Of a DNA stretch of 64,000 nt, positions 51,934-60,645 are shown piece after piece. Below the pieces are notes generated by a model. It was not told the DNA's origin and did no database searches. It saw only the letters and a list, made by a program, of their open reading frames with translations. Each line of letters begins with the position of its first letter. The first letter of the stretch is position 1. Made by a program: the position numbers and the translations under genes. The stretch is from Oscillospiraceae bacterium (lineage in GTDB: Bacteria > Bacillota > Clostridia > Oscillospirales > Oscillospiraceae), in contig SVKL01000001.1 of assembly GCA_015068495.1 (NCBI GenBank), forward strand, positions 1 through 64,000, in the 5' to 3' direction.

Positions 51934-54573
51934 ATGGACTATATCACTTTGGACGGACGCTTGGATGAAGCCCTTTGGCAAAACGCCAAGGAATATACGG
52001 GCTTTCGCAGACTAAAGAGTCAAGGCGGCCAAATGGCTGAGGCACAGACCTTTGTGAAAATCCTGCCGCTGCAGGACAGGGTGTATTTTGGCTTTCTGTG
52101 TATGGAGCCGGATATCCAGCGGACAATTGCTGCGCAAGCCTGCCACAATATGTGGAATACCGACAGAATTGAGCTGTTTATTTCTCCCTCCGGCGGTACA
52201 TTTGATTACTATCAATTTATGATGACCTTTGGAGGTAAGACCTACTGTAATTATTATTCTGAAGGCGGCAATATACAGCCGGATCCCTATGCGCCTGTTT
52301 GGAACAGCGCTGTGTATGTGGGTGAGGATTTTTGGTCTATGGAAATGGAAATCCCTCTGACCTCGCTGTATATGACAGGCAACGCCAGTATGAGCGATAC
52401 GTGGCTGGTGGGTGTGATTCGTGCCCGATGTGAGGATCTAAAGGATCCCCGGGCGGTGGACACCTCCTGCTGTGAACTGGAAAGAGGCTACACAGAGTTT
52501 GACCATTTCCTGCGCGTAAGCGGTATGCCTATGCGTCCGGAGGAGGACGATATCCGCATTGTGTCGGCAGAACTGGACATCCAAACCTTGGATGCGCGGG
52601 GCTATTGCGGCCAAATGCTGGTGAAAACCATCAATCCTGCACCGGCAGGCTTTGCATTTTCGTCCGATTGCGGTGAATCTATGGAAGTCGTTCTGCAAGC
52701 GGAAAACAATGCGTTTACCGTACCTTGCTGCTTTGACAGACTGGGGCGGCACAGCGTTTCCCTTGCGCTGACCCGTACAAGTGACGGCAAGGTGTTTCAG
52801 CGCCATTATCCCGTAACGGTGACCTATGAGCCCATTAAGCTGCGCTTTACGCTGCCGGAATATCGCTGCAATTTCTATCCGGGGCAGGATTATTCCAAGG
52901 TTGCAGGCAGCGTAATTGCTGCAAAGCCTGTTACCTTGAAGCTGGAGGGACCCGGCATTGAGACTCAGATAAAGACCCCCAATGCAGATGGCAGTTTTGA
53001 ATTCGATACCCCCAATTTTGAGGTGGGCGAGGCTTGGTTGATCGCTACCATTGAGGGTGAGGAGAGAAAACAGAAGATTCGCCGTTTGGCGCCCACCGGC
53101 CGTATGATGTCGTGGGTTTCCGGCGGTAATATTATCGTAGACGGAAAACCTGTGCTACCCAGAAATATGTTTGCTCCCGGCTATCTTGGCAGTAAGATTC
53201 TTGCCCAGCGGTATGCTACAGAGAATTTCCACGAAACCAGAGAAGTGAGAAGACAAAACGGTTGGATGCGTGCCAATGTGTTTTTGCACCAGTTGGGGCT
53301 TTCTAATGCGGAGGCCTATCAGGATGTAATGCCTCACGAAGCTGTACTTCGGGAATTTGACAAGCAAATAGAGGCAAATAAGGATTACGATTTTGCGTAC
53401 TATTATATTTCCGATGAGCCGGAATGTTCCGGATTCTCTCCCATCTACATCAAAAATGTCTATGAATATATTGCCGAACGGGATCCTTATCACGTAATCG
53501 CGATGTCCACCCGCGCTGCAGAAAGATACTCGGAATGTGCGGACTGGTTTGAGGTTCACCCCTACATCTCTCCGGAAAATTTACCGGATGGCAGACGAAT
53601 TTATTTGCGTCCGATGAACACCATGGGCAATTTCATCGATGAGATTATGAAGCTGGAAAGATCGGATAAGTGTGTAGGCTTCCTGCCCACCACCTTCTCC
53701 TATAAGTTTACCTCCAGCTATGCGGATTACCCCACCTTTGATGAGATTATCTGCCACACTTGGGCGGCGATGATTCGCGGCGGTAAATCTCTGCATCCCT
53801 ATGCCTACCACGATATGAATGACCGGCCCGGGGTGATTGAGGGCGCGCGGTATATCTTCTCCAGCTTCGAGGCGCTGGAAAAGCTTGTGCTGCTGGGCAA
53901 GCGGACGGTGCTGCTCCAGACAAAGGATGCAGAAGCGGTGCTGTATGACCGCGGGGACGAGCAGATGTTTGTGCTGGTGAACTTTACCCAAGCGCCCCAG
54001 ACGGTGACCTTGGATGGCATCAGCGGCACGTGGCACGAATTCCGCCACGACCGCACCATCACCGGCAACACCTTTGCACTCAAGCCCTTGGAGGTGCTGA
54101 TCGGCACCACGGTAGAGAGGGGCACAGACCTGCCCACCTATCAGGAAACGAAAGCGCTGGTGGACAAGCTGGAATACCAGCGTACCCACGGCGGCAGTCT
54201 GCTATTTGAACGGGAAAATGATATTGTAGTGACCAGCAGCGGTATGAGCGTCTCGAAGTATAAGCTGCTTGACGGTGTACGTGAAAACTTGGCAATAGAG
54301 GTGCCGCGGACCGGTGAACGGTTCTTTGAGCTGGATCTGACAAAGGTAAAACCCAGCTTCAGCAAAGTGGCTGTCAGCGGCTGGAATCTGAAGGGCAATG
54401 TGATGCTGAAGGTGAGAGTCGGCGGAGAATTGGTTGCGCCTCAACTTGCTGAGGTTAAGAACGAAGAATTCTTGGTCACCTTCCTGCTGAAAGACACGGT
54501 AAGCCCTGACGGATTACAGCTGGAATTTACCGGTGATGAAGCAATGCAAGTGTTCGAACTGGAAGTGTTTTAA
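51934..54573 (+). CDS. array copy 2: CBM9-like/TIM-barrel-like multidomain protein
   Basis: This 879-residue paralogue keeps the whole order of copy 1: DYITLDGRLDEALWQNA, DRIELFISPSGGTFDYYQF, the conserved EPIKLRFTLPEYRCNF block, YYISDEPECSG (D494, E495), HTWAAMIRGGKSLHPYAYHD and the C-terminal FELEVF. ATG 51934 is chosen over the in-frame ATG 51904, which overlaps the copy 1 stop, because AAGGAGAAAAAATGG is exactly the start context of copies 4-6. There is no promoter or terminator between copies 1 and 2, so they are one transcript, ended by the hairpin at 54591-54626. Confidence 0.86.
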   Translation: MDYITLDGRLDEALWQNAKEYTGFRRLKSQGGQMAEAQTFVKILPLQDRVYFGFLCMEPDIQRTIAAQACHNMWNTDRIELFISPSGGTFDYYQFMMTFGGKTYCNYYSEGGNIQPDPYAPVWNSAVYVGEDFWSMEMEIPLTSLYMTGNASMSDTWLVGVIRARCEDLKDPRAVDTSCCELERGYTEFDHFLRVSGMPMRPEEDDIRIVSAELDIQTLDARGYCGQMLVKTINPAPAGFAFSSDCGESMEVVLQAENNAFTVPCCFDRLGRHSVSLALTRTSDGKVFQRHYPVTVTYEPIKLRFTLPEYRCNFYPGQDYSKVAGSVIAAKPVTLKLEGPGIETQIKTPNADGSFEFDTPNFEVGEAWLIATIEGEERKQKIRRLAPTGRMMSWVSGGNIIVDGKPVLPRNMFAPGYLGSKILAQRYATENFHETREVRRQNGWMRANVFLHQLGLSNAEAYQDVMPHEAVLREFDKQIEANKDYDFAYYYISDEPECSGFSPIYIKNVYEYIAERDPYHVIAMSTRAAERYSECADWFEVHPYISPENLPDGRRIYLRPMNTMGNFIDEIMKLERSDKCVGFLPTTFSYKFTSSYADYPTFDEIICHTWAAMIRGGKSLHPYAYHDMNDRPGVIEGARYIFSSFEALEKLVLLGKRTVLLQTKDAEAVLYDRGDEQMFVLVNFTQAPQTVTLDGISGTWHEFRHDRTITGNTFALKPLEVLIGTTVERGTDLPTYQETKALVDKLEYQRTHGGSLLFERENDIVVTSSGMSVSKYKLLDGVRENLAIEVPRTGERFFELDLTKVKPSFSKVAVSGWNLKGNVMLKVRVGGELVAPQLAEVKNEEFLVTFLLKDTVSPDGLQLEFTGDEAMQVFELEVF

Positions 54574-54590
54574 CAGAAAATAAGCGATCA

Positions 54591-54626
54591 TTTGGGGGTG
54601 CAGAAACGCACCCCCAAATTTTTAAT
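54591..54626 (+). terminator. terminator after array copy 2
   Basis: TTTGGGGGTGC pairs with GCACCCCCAAA around AGAAAC, followed by TTTTTAAT. Confidence 0.9.
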
Positions 54627-54663
54627 ATTTAGCAAAAAAACAGGAAAAAAGAGCCAAAAACTA

Positions 54664-54691
54664 TTGCATTATGGGAAAGGTTTGGTATAAT
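54664..54691 (+). promoter_or_regulatory. sigma-A promoter of array copy 3
   Basis: TTGCAT (54664-54669), a 16-base spacer with GGG near its middle and TATAAT (54686-54691) followed by GAGCCTGTGT. The 16-base spacing and the GAGCCTGTRT start region are shared with copies 4-6. Confidence 0.85.
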
Positions 54692-54697
54692 GAGCCT

Positions 54698-54756
54698 GTG
54701 TAGCGGAAGCACACTTCTGCAAAGCTGAGGGGAATCCCTCGCGGAAAGGGGTAACG
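54698..54756 (+). promoter_or_regulatory. short leader of array copy 3
   Basis: About 60 bases: a start-proximal hairpin (GTGT.GC/GC.ACAC with GGAA loop) comparable to the first hairpin of copies 4-6, then GAGGG/CCCTC (54727-54740) and AAAGGGG before ATG 54757. The three larger stems of copies 4-6 are missing. Confidence 0.5.
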
Positions 54757-57402
54757 ATGGAAAAGCGTTATGAAATTACCGTAGACGGCAAGCTGGACGA
54801 GGCGGTTTGGCAGACCGCAAGAGAATTTACCGGCTTCCGGAAAATGAAAACCCAAGGCGGTGAAACCGTCGCTGAGCAGACCGTTTTCAAGATCCTGACG
54901 GACGGGGAAAATGTCTATTTCGGCGTCAAATGCTTAGAGCCGAATATGGCATTTATCACGGAAAGCTTCCCCGGTAGAAATATTTGGGGCTCTGACCGTG
55001 TGGAGATGTTTATTGCGCCTACCGGCGGCACAAGTGAGTTTTATCAGTTCGTGTTGACCTTTGGCGGCAGACAGATCAGCTATTACTACGCCGAGGGCGG
55101 ACAGATTAAGCCGGACCCTTATGCGCCCAACTGGCAGGGACAGGTTTATATGGGGGAAGATTTCTGGTCTGCTGAGATTCAAATACCGCTAACTGCATTT
55201 TATATGACCCCCAACGAGGCAATGAGCGACAAGTGGCTCATTAACCCCATCCGTTGCCGCGGTCTGGAGGGGAGAAATTATATACATACCTCCTGCTGCG
55301 CACTGGAAAGAGACTTTAGAGAATTTGACAAATTCCTGTGTGTCGACGCAATGCCTATGCGTGCCGCTGAGGATGATATTCGCATCGTTTCGGCAACGCT
55401 GAATATTACCAATAAGACTGAAGATGGGTATGTTGGTCAAATGACCGTGGAAACATTGAATCCGGTGACGGATACCTTTGTGTTCACTTCTGCTTGCAGC
55501 GAGACAGCAACGGTAGCGCTGGAGGCAGGCAAGAATGAGTTTACAGTGCCTTGCTTCTTTGAAAAGCTGGGTCGCAGCAAGATTGCTTTGGAGCTGACCC
55601 GGGAGAAAGACGGAAAGCTGTTTAAGCGGCATTATCCGGTGACGGTGACCTATGAGCCCATTAAGCTGCGCTTTACGCTGCCGGAATACCGCTGTAATTT
55701 CTACCCGGGACAGGATTACACCAAGGTGGCAGGTACGGTGATTGCTGCAAAGCCCGTTACCTTGAAGCTGGAGGGCCCCGGCATTGAAACCCAAGTAAAG
55801 ATGCCCAATGCAGACGGAAGCTTCGAATTTGATACCCACGGCTTTGAAGAGGGTGAGGCTTGGCTCACGGCTACCATTGACGGGGAGGAGAAGAAGCAGA
55901 AAATCCGCCGCTTAGCGCCTACCGGTCATATGATGACGTGGATTTCCGGCGGCAACCTGATTGTTAATGGCAAGCCGGTGCTGGCGAGGAAAATGTTCTC
56001 TCCCGGTTATCGTAACAGCAAGGCGTTTATGCAGGTGTACAATGCGGAAAATTATCACGAGACCAGGCAGGTGACAAAAAACCCCGGCTGGATAAATCCC
56101 GAGCCTACGCTGCAGCGGGAGCTGAAGCTGTCACGGGCAGAGGTTTTTGAGGATAGAATGCCTTGCGAGGAATTGCTCCGCTATTATGATAAGACAATAG
56201 AAAAGCTTAAGGATACAGATTTTGCCTATTATTACATTGCCGATGAGCCGGAGTGCGCCGGCTTCTCTCCCATATATCTGCGGAATGTCTATGAGTATAT
56301 CACGGACAGAGACCCCTATCACGTAATTAGCATTGCCAGCCGGAGCTGCAAGGGCTTTGTGGAATGCGCCGACTGGTTTGAGACCCATCCCTACATTATG
56401 CCGGAGAATATGGAGGATGGCAGACGGGTATACAGCCGTCCTATGAACACTATGGGCGGTTATGTGGACGACATTGTGAAGCTGAACAGACCGGATAAAT
56501 GCGCAGGCTTTATCTCCAGTCTGTATAGCTATGAGGAAAAGAGCCAGTGTGCAGATTACCCCACCTTTGATGAGATGATTTGCCACATTTGGGCGGCAAT
56601 GATTCACGGCGGCAAGAGTTTGCATCCTTACGGCTGCGGCGATATGAATGACCGCCCCGTAGGCACAGAGGGAACGCGGTATATCTTCTCCAGCTTTGAG
56701 GCTTTGGAGGATATTGTGCTGATGGGTAAGCGCACAGTCCTGTACAGAACACAGGAGGCAGAAGCGGTTCTTTATGAGCACGGGGACGAAAAAATGTTCG
56801 TGCTGGTGAACTTCACCCAAGCGCCCCAGACCGTTACGGTGGACGGCATTTGCGGCACTTGGCACAGCTTCCGTCACAACCAAACCCTCACAGGCAACAC
56901 CTTTACACTGCAGCCGCTGGAGGTGCTGATTGGCACAAATACCGTGAAAGATGCCGGTCTTCCCACCTATGAGCAGACAAAGGCGCTGATTGATGAAATG
57001 GAAGCAAAGCGGGTTGCCGGCAGCAGCAAGCTGGTTGCGCTGCGGCACAATTTGACCCAAAAAGCATCCGGCGTGAGCGTAAGCAAGTATAAGTTCTTTG
57101 ACGGCGTGCGGGACAATCTGGCAGGCTCTGTGGCAAAAACCGGTGAGCGCTATTATGAGCTGGGCTTCGGTACGGAAAAGATTAGCTTCAGTAAGGTTGT
57201 GCTCAGCGGCTGGAATTTGAAGCAAAACGTAGCGCTGAAGCTGCGGATAAACGGGGAACTGGTATCTCCCGACGTTGCCGATACGCAGGCGCAGGAATGG
57301 TCTGTTACCTTCTGCCTGAAGGAGACGGTAACGCCTGAGGCTTTGCGTTTGGAGTTTTCCGGCGACGAGAGTATGGAATTGTATGAGCTGGAAGTCTTTT
57401 GA
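54757..57402 (+). CDS. array copy 3: CBM9-like/TIM-barrel-like multidomain protein
   Basis: This 881-residue paralogue starts MEKRYEITVDGKLDEAVWQ and is the most divergent at both ends. The CBM9-like signature DRVEMFIAPTGGTSEFYQF, the conserved block EPIKLRFTLPEYRCNF, YYIADEPECAG (D496, E497) and HIWAAMIHGGKSLHPYGCGD are kept. The segment before the discoidin-like domain differs (VAGSSKLVALRHNLTQK where copies 1, 2, 4 and 5 have the GSLLF region). It has its own promoter and terminator, with the short leader. No signal peptide. Confidence 0.85.
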   Translation: MEKRYEITVDGKLDEAVWQTAREFTGFRKMKTQGGETVAEQTVFKILTDGENVYFGVKCLEPNMAFITESFPGRNIWGSDRVEMFIAPTGGTSEFYQFVLTFGGRQISYYYAEGGQIKPDPYAPNWQGQVYMGEDFWSAEIQIPLTAFYMTPNEAMSDKWLINPIRCRGLEGRNYIHTSCCALERDFREFDKFLCVDAMPMRAAEDDIRIVSATLNITNKTEDGYVGQMTVETLNPVTDTFVFTSACSETATVALEAGKNEFTVPCFFEKLGRSKIALELTREKDGKLFKRHYPVTVTYEPIKLRFTLPEYRCNFYPGQDYTKVAGTVIAAKPVTLKLEGPGIETQVKMPNADGSFEFDTHGFEEGEAWLTATIDGEEKKQKIRRLAPTGHMMTWISGGNLIVNGKPVLARKMFSPGYRNSKAFMQVYNAENYHETRQVTKNPGWINPEPTLQRELKLSRAEVFEDRMPCEELLRYYDKTIEKLKDTDFAYYYIADEPECAGFSPIYLRNVYEYITDRDPYHVISIASRSCKGFVECADWFETHPYIMPENMEDGRRVYSRPMNTMGGYVDDIVKLNRPDKCAGFISSLYSYEEKSQCADYPTFDEMICHIWAAMIHGGKSLHPYGCGDMNDRPVGTEGTRYIFSSFEALEDIVLMGKRTVLYRTQEAEAVLYEHGDEKMFVLVNFTQAPQTVTVDGICGTWHSFRHNQTLTGNTFTLQPLEVLIGTNTVKDAGLPTYEQTKALIDEMEAKRVAGSSKLVALRHNLTQKASGVSVSKYKFFDGVRDNLAGSVAKTGERYYELGFGTEKISFSKVVLSGWNLKQNVALKLRINGELVSPDVADTQAQEWSVTFCLKETVTPEALRLEFSGDESMELYELEVF

Positions 57403-57417
57403 TATGTAATCAGGAAT

Positions 57418-57452
57418 AAATGGGGTGCACCTTATGGTGTACCCCATTTTTA
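57418..57452 (+). terminator. terminator after array copy 3
   Basis: AATGGGGT.CACC pairs with GGTG.ACCCCATT around a TTAT loop, followed by TTTTTA. Confidence 0.88.
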
Positions 57453-57498
57453 CGCCGGAAAAACAGCAAGAAAATCACAGGAAAGTACAAGATAATCC

Positions 57499-57526
57499 TT
57501 GCTTTTTAGGGGGTGTTTGTTATAAT
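57499..57526 (+). promoter_or_regulatory. sigma-A promoter of array copy 4 with overlapping inverted repeat
   Basis: TTGCTT (57499-57504), a 16-base spacer and TATAAT (57521-57526). CAAG and CTTG arms separated by six bases (57488-57501) overlap the -35, as in copy 5, making a possible repressor or activator site. Confidence 0.85.
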
Positions 57527-57532
57527 GAGCCT

Positions 57533-57686
57533 GTATAGAGATACACAGATTCCCGAAACCGCAAGGCAGAAAAACTTGCGGGACTGCCAATGCTCTCAGC
57601 TCCTTTGGAGTGGAGAAAATTTTGTGTTTTTTACATTGGCAGGGTGAAGCGTTCCCTTCTTTGGGGCTTCACAGAAAGGAGAAAAA
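57533..57686 (+). promoter_or_regulatory. conserved structured leader RNA, copy 4
   Basis: The leader has four helices. P0 at the 5' end is TGTAT/ATACA. P1 is CCGCAAG/CTTGCGG (57559-57581). P2 is a 9-bp outer stem, CTGCCAATG/CATTGGCAG (57584-57592 with 57634-57642), enclosing a CTCC/GGAG hairpin and an AAAATTTT..TTTTTT tract. P3 is GTGAAGC/GCTTCAC (57644-57672), ending two bases before the AAAGGAG Shine-Dalgarno. CTCCTTT at 57600-57606 is exactly complementary to that AAAGGAG, so an alternative OFF structure is possible. Confidence 0.7.
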
Positions 57687-60338
57687 ATGGCAAATAAGAA
57701 TTACATTACATTAGATGGACGTATGGAAGATGCAGCTTGGGAAAATGCCAAAACCTACACAGGCTTTCGCAAGCTGAAAAAGAGCGGTGGCGAGCTGGCA
57801 GAAGAGCAGACAATTATGAAGATTTTGCCGGCTGAGGACCGGGTATACTTCGGTTTTCAGTGTATGGAACCGAATATGCAGCAGGTAATCGAAAGCACGC
57901 CCGACCGGTCAATGTGGGGTTCTGACCGGATTGAACTGTTCCTGTCTCCCACCGGCGATACCTTTTCCTACTATCAATTTGTTGTGAACTTTGCCGGCAA
58001 AATGGTAAGTCATTACTATGCCGAGGGCGGAAAGATTCGGCCGGATCCTTATGCGCCCCAGTGGAGCAGTAAGGTCTTTGTAGGAGAAGATTACTGGTCT
58101 TTGGTGATGGAGATTCCTCTGAAAGCGCTCTATATGACCACAAATGACAATATGCGCGATAAGTGGCTGGTAGGCGCAATCCGCAACCGTACATATGACA
58201 AAAATGCGCCTTTGGGCATTGAAAGCTCCTGCTGTGAACTGGAGATCGACTATACAGAGCTGGAAAAATACTTGGTGGTGGACGGAATGCCACAGCGTTC
58301 CTTGGAGAATGACATCCGTATTGTTATGGCCACTGCGGATATCAAGGGTACGGATACAGACGGATATTTTGGCGAGCTGTGTATCAAGACAATGAACGCT
58401 GTGGATGAAACCTTTACGTTTGCTTCCAATTACGGCGAAGCTGTAACGGTCAATTTGGTTGCGGGCTCCAATGAATTTACTGCCCCTTGCCGTTTTCCCA
58501 AATTGGGTCAGTACAGCGTAGAACTGTCCTTGACCCGTACGGGCGACGGAGAGGTCTTTGCGCGGAAATACCCCGTAAAGGTAGACTACGAGCCTATCAA
58601 ATTATCGTTTACGTTGCCGGAATACCGGTGCAATTTCTACCCCGGTCAGGATTACACCAAGGTTGTAGGCAGGGTGGTTGCCGCGAAGCCTGTCACCTTG
58701 AAGCTGGAGGGCCCCGGCATTGAAACGCAAGTCAAGTCCCCCAATGCAGACGGCAGCTTCGAATTCGATACCCACGGCTTTGAAGTGGGTGAAGCTTGGC
58801 TGACTGCCACCATTGATGGCGAGGAGAAGAAGCAGAAAATCCGCCGTCTGGCACCTACCGAGCGTATGATGACGTGGATTTCCGGCGGCAATCTGATTGT
58901 CAACGGTAAGCCGGAAATGATGCGTTATATGTATGCGCCCAACTATCGGGGCAGCAAGCTGCTTTATGCCCAACGGGAAAGGGAGAATTTCCACGAAACC
59001 ACCCACATAAAATGCCAAGACGGCTGGATGAAGCCGGAGGTTGTGCTGGGACAGCTGGGGCTTTCTATGGGCGAGGTTTTCCAAGATGTGATGCCCAGCG
59101 AGCCGATGCTGCGGTATTTTGACAGACGGATTGAAGAACTGAAAAATACGGATTTTGCCTACTATTATCTGTTTGATGAGCCGGAATGCACCGGTATTTC
59201 TCCCATTTACGTGAAAAATTGCTATGACTATGTTGCGGATAAAGACCCTTACCACGTGGTGATGACCACAAGCCGTGACGTGGTCACCTTCGGCGCCTGC
59301 GCGGACTGGTTCCAAGTGCACCCCTATTTGAAGCCGGAGAATTTGGATGATGGCAGACGGGTTTACTGGCATACTATGAACTCTATTGGCAGCTACATTG
59401 ACGATATTTTGAAGATGAACCGGTCGGATAAGTGCGTCGGCTTCCTGCCCACCGCTTTCTCCTATGAGTTCAAGTCCCGCTATGCAGACTATCCCACCTT
59501 TGATGAGATTATCTGCCATACTTGGGCGGCGGTGCTCCGCGGCGCGAAGTCTCTGAATCCCTATGCTCTGCACGATATGAATGACCGTCCTTCCGTGCTG
59601 GAGGGTATGCGCTATATCTTTGCCACCTTTGAGGCGCTGGAAAAGTTTATCCTGTTGGGTAAGCAGACTGTGCTTTTGAAGAACCGGGAAGCAGAGGCTG
59701 TGCTGTATGATTTGGGCGATGAAAAGATGTTTGCATTGGCAAACTTCAATCAGACACCCCAGACCGTTACCTTGGAGGGCATCAGCGGCACTTGGCACGA
59801 CTTCCGTCACAACCGCACCATTACCGGAAACACCTTTGAAATGCAGCCCTTTGAGGTTGTGGTGGGAACCACCAAGGTAAAGGATGAGGGCCTACCCACC
59901 TATGAGGAGGTAGCAGCGCTGATTGATGAGCAGGAATATGCCCGTACCCACGGCGGCAGCTTGTTGTTTGCCCGCCAGAACGACATCGAAGTGCTGGAGG
60001 CAAAGGGTGTAAGCGCTACCAAGTACAAGCTGTTTAACGGCATGCGGGAAGACTTGGCTATGCAGGTTTCCCATAAGGGTGACCGGTTCTACACATTGGA
60101 TGTTTCTAAGGTGCAGGCGACTATGGAAAAGGTGGTTATCACCGGCTGGAATCTGGCATCCAAGGTGGCGCTGAAGCTGTTTGTAGGCGGTCAGGAGGTT
60201 GCTGATTCCGTTGCAGAAGTGAAGACAGAGGAACTGTCTGTTACATTCCTGCTGAAGCGCCCTGTTTGTCCCGACGCGCTGCGTTTGGAATTTACCGGGG
60301 ACGAGGAAATGGAAGTTTACGAAATCGACGCATTTTAA
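57687..60338 (+). CDS. array copy 4: CBM9-like/TIM-barrel-like multidomain protein
   Basis: This 883-residue paralogue begins MANKNYITLDGRMEDAAWE, the form shared with copies 5 and 6. The CBM9-like domain has DRIELFLSPTGDTFSYYQF. The conserved block is at about residues 301-390, and the barrel-like region has YYLFDEPECTG (D497, E498) and HTWAAVLRGAKSLNPYALHD, the only copy with VLRGA instead of MI(H/R)GG. The C-terminus reads DALRLEFTGDEEMEVYEIDAF. Its own promoter, structured leader and terminator make it an independent unit. Function is unknown; sugar binding and hydrolysis are inferred from domain likeness. Confidence 0.86.
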   Translation: MANKNYITLDGRMEDAAWENAKTYTGFRKLKKSGGELAEEQTIMKILPAEDRVYFGFQCMEPNMQQVIESTPDRSMWGSDRIELFLSPTGDTFSYYQFVVNFAGKMVSHYYAEGGKIRPDPYAPQWSSKVFVGEDYWSLVMEIPLKALYMTTNDNMRDKWLVGAIRNRTYDKNAPLGIESSCCELEIDYTELEKYLVVDGMPQRSLENDIRIVMATADIKGTDTDGYFGELCIKTMNAVDETFTFASNYGEAVTVNLVAGSNEFTAPCRFPKLGQYSVELSLTRTGDGEVFARKYPVKVDYEPIKLSFTLPEYRCNFYPGQDYTKVVGRVVAAKPVTLKLEGPGIETQVKSPNADGSFEFDTHGFEVGEAWLTATIDGEEKKQKIRRLAPTERMMTWISGGNLIVNGKPEMMRYMYAPNYRGSKLLYAQRERENFHETTHIKCQDGWMKPEVVLGQLGLSMGEVFQDVMPSEPMLRYFDRRIEELKNTDFAYYYLFDEPECTGISPIYVKNCYDYVADKDPYHVVMTTSRDVVTFGACADWFQVHPYLKPENLDDGRRVYWHTMNSIGSYIDDILKMNRSDKCVGFLPTAFSYEFKSRYADYPTFDEIICHTWAAVLRGAKSLNPYALHDMNDRPSVLEGMRYIFATFEALEKFILLGKQTVLLKNREAEAVLYDLGDEKMFALANFNQTPQTVTLEGISGTWHDFRHNRTITGNTFEMQPFEVVVGTTKVKDEGLPTYEEVAALIDEQEYARTHGGSLLFARQNDIEVLEAKGVSATKYKLFNGMREDLAMQVSHKGDRFYTLDVSKVQATMEKVVITGWNLASKVALKLFVGGQEVADSVAEVKTEELSVTFLLKRPVCPDALRLEFTGDEEMEVYEIDAF

Positions 60339-60354
60339 TTACGCGTAATAAAAA

Positions 60355-60386
60355 GCGGGATGTACCTCCGGTACATCCCGTTTTTG
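60355..60386 (+). terminator. terminator after array copy 4
   Basis: GCGGGATGTACC pairs with GGTACATCCCGT around a TCC centre, followed by TTTTTGC. Confidence 0.88.
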
Positions 60387-60456
60387 CTTGGAAAAGAATG
60401 CGGCAAAATAGTTGCAAAAAAACACAAGATAATTCCAAAAAAATGCAAGATAATCC

Positions 60457-60484
60457 TTGCCTTTTAGGGGATGTTTGTTATAAT
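60457..60484 (+). promoter_or_regulatory. sigma-A promoter of array copy 5 with overlapping inverted repeat
   Basis: TTGCCT (60457-60462), a 16-base spacer and TATAAT (60479-60484). GCAAG-ATAATC-CTTGC (60445-60460) overlaps the -35; a related CAAGATAATTCC half lies 20 bases upstream. Confidence 0.85.
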
Positions 60485-60490
60485 GAGCCT

Positions 60491-60645
60491 GTATGGAAAC
60501 ATACCGATTCCCGAAAACCTCAAGGCAAAAACTTGAGGGGCTGCCAATGCTCTCACTCCCGTTTGGGACGGAGAAAATTTTATAATTATTTTACATTGGC
60601 AGTGTGAAGCATCCTATATTTAGGGCTTCGCAGAAAGGAGAAAAA
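60491..60645 (+). promoter_or_regulatory. conserved structured leader RNA, copy 5
   Basis: The same fold as copy 4. P0 is GTATG-GAAA-CATAC (60491-60504) with a GNRA loop. P1 is CCTCAAG/CTTGAGG (60518-60538), where the G-C pair of copy 4 is replaced by T-A. P2 outer arms are CTGCCAATG (60541-60549) and CATTGGCAG (60594-60602). P3 is GTGAAGC/GCTTCGC (60604-60631) with one U-G in place of U-A. AAAGGAG and ATG follow. Confidence 0.7.

Noticed and set aside
56131-57447. Long minus-strand frames (438, 402 and 506 codons) opposite array copies 3, 4 and 5
   Set aside because: They recur in the same place in each copy because the coding strand is conserved; no Shine-Dalgarno or promoter precedes them, and their translations are His/Gln/Ile-rich without domains.
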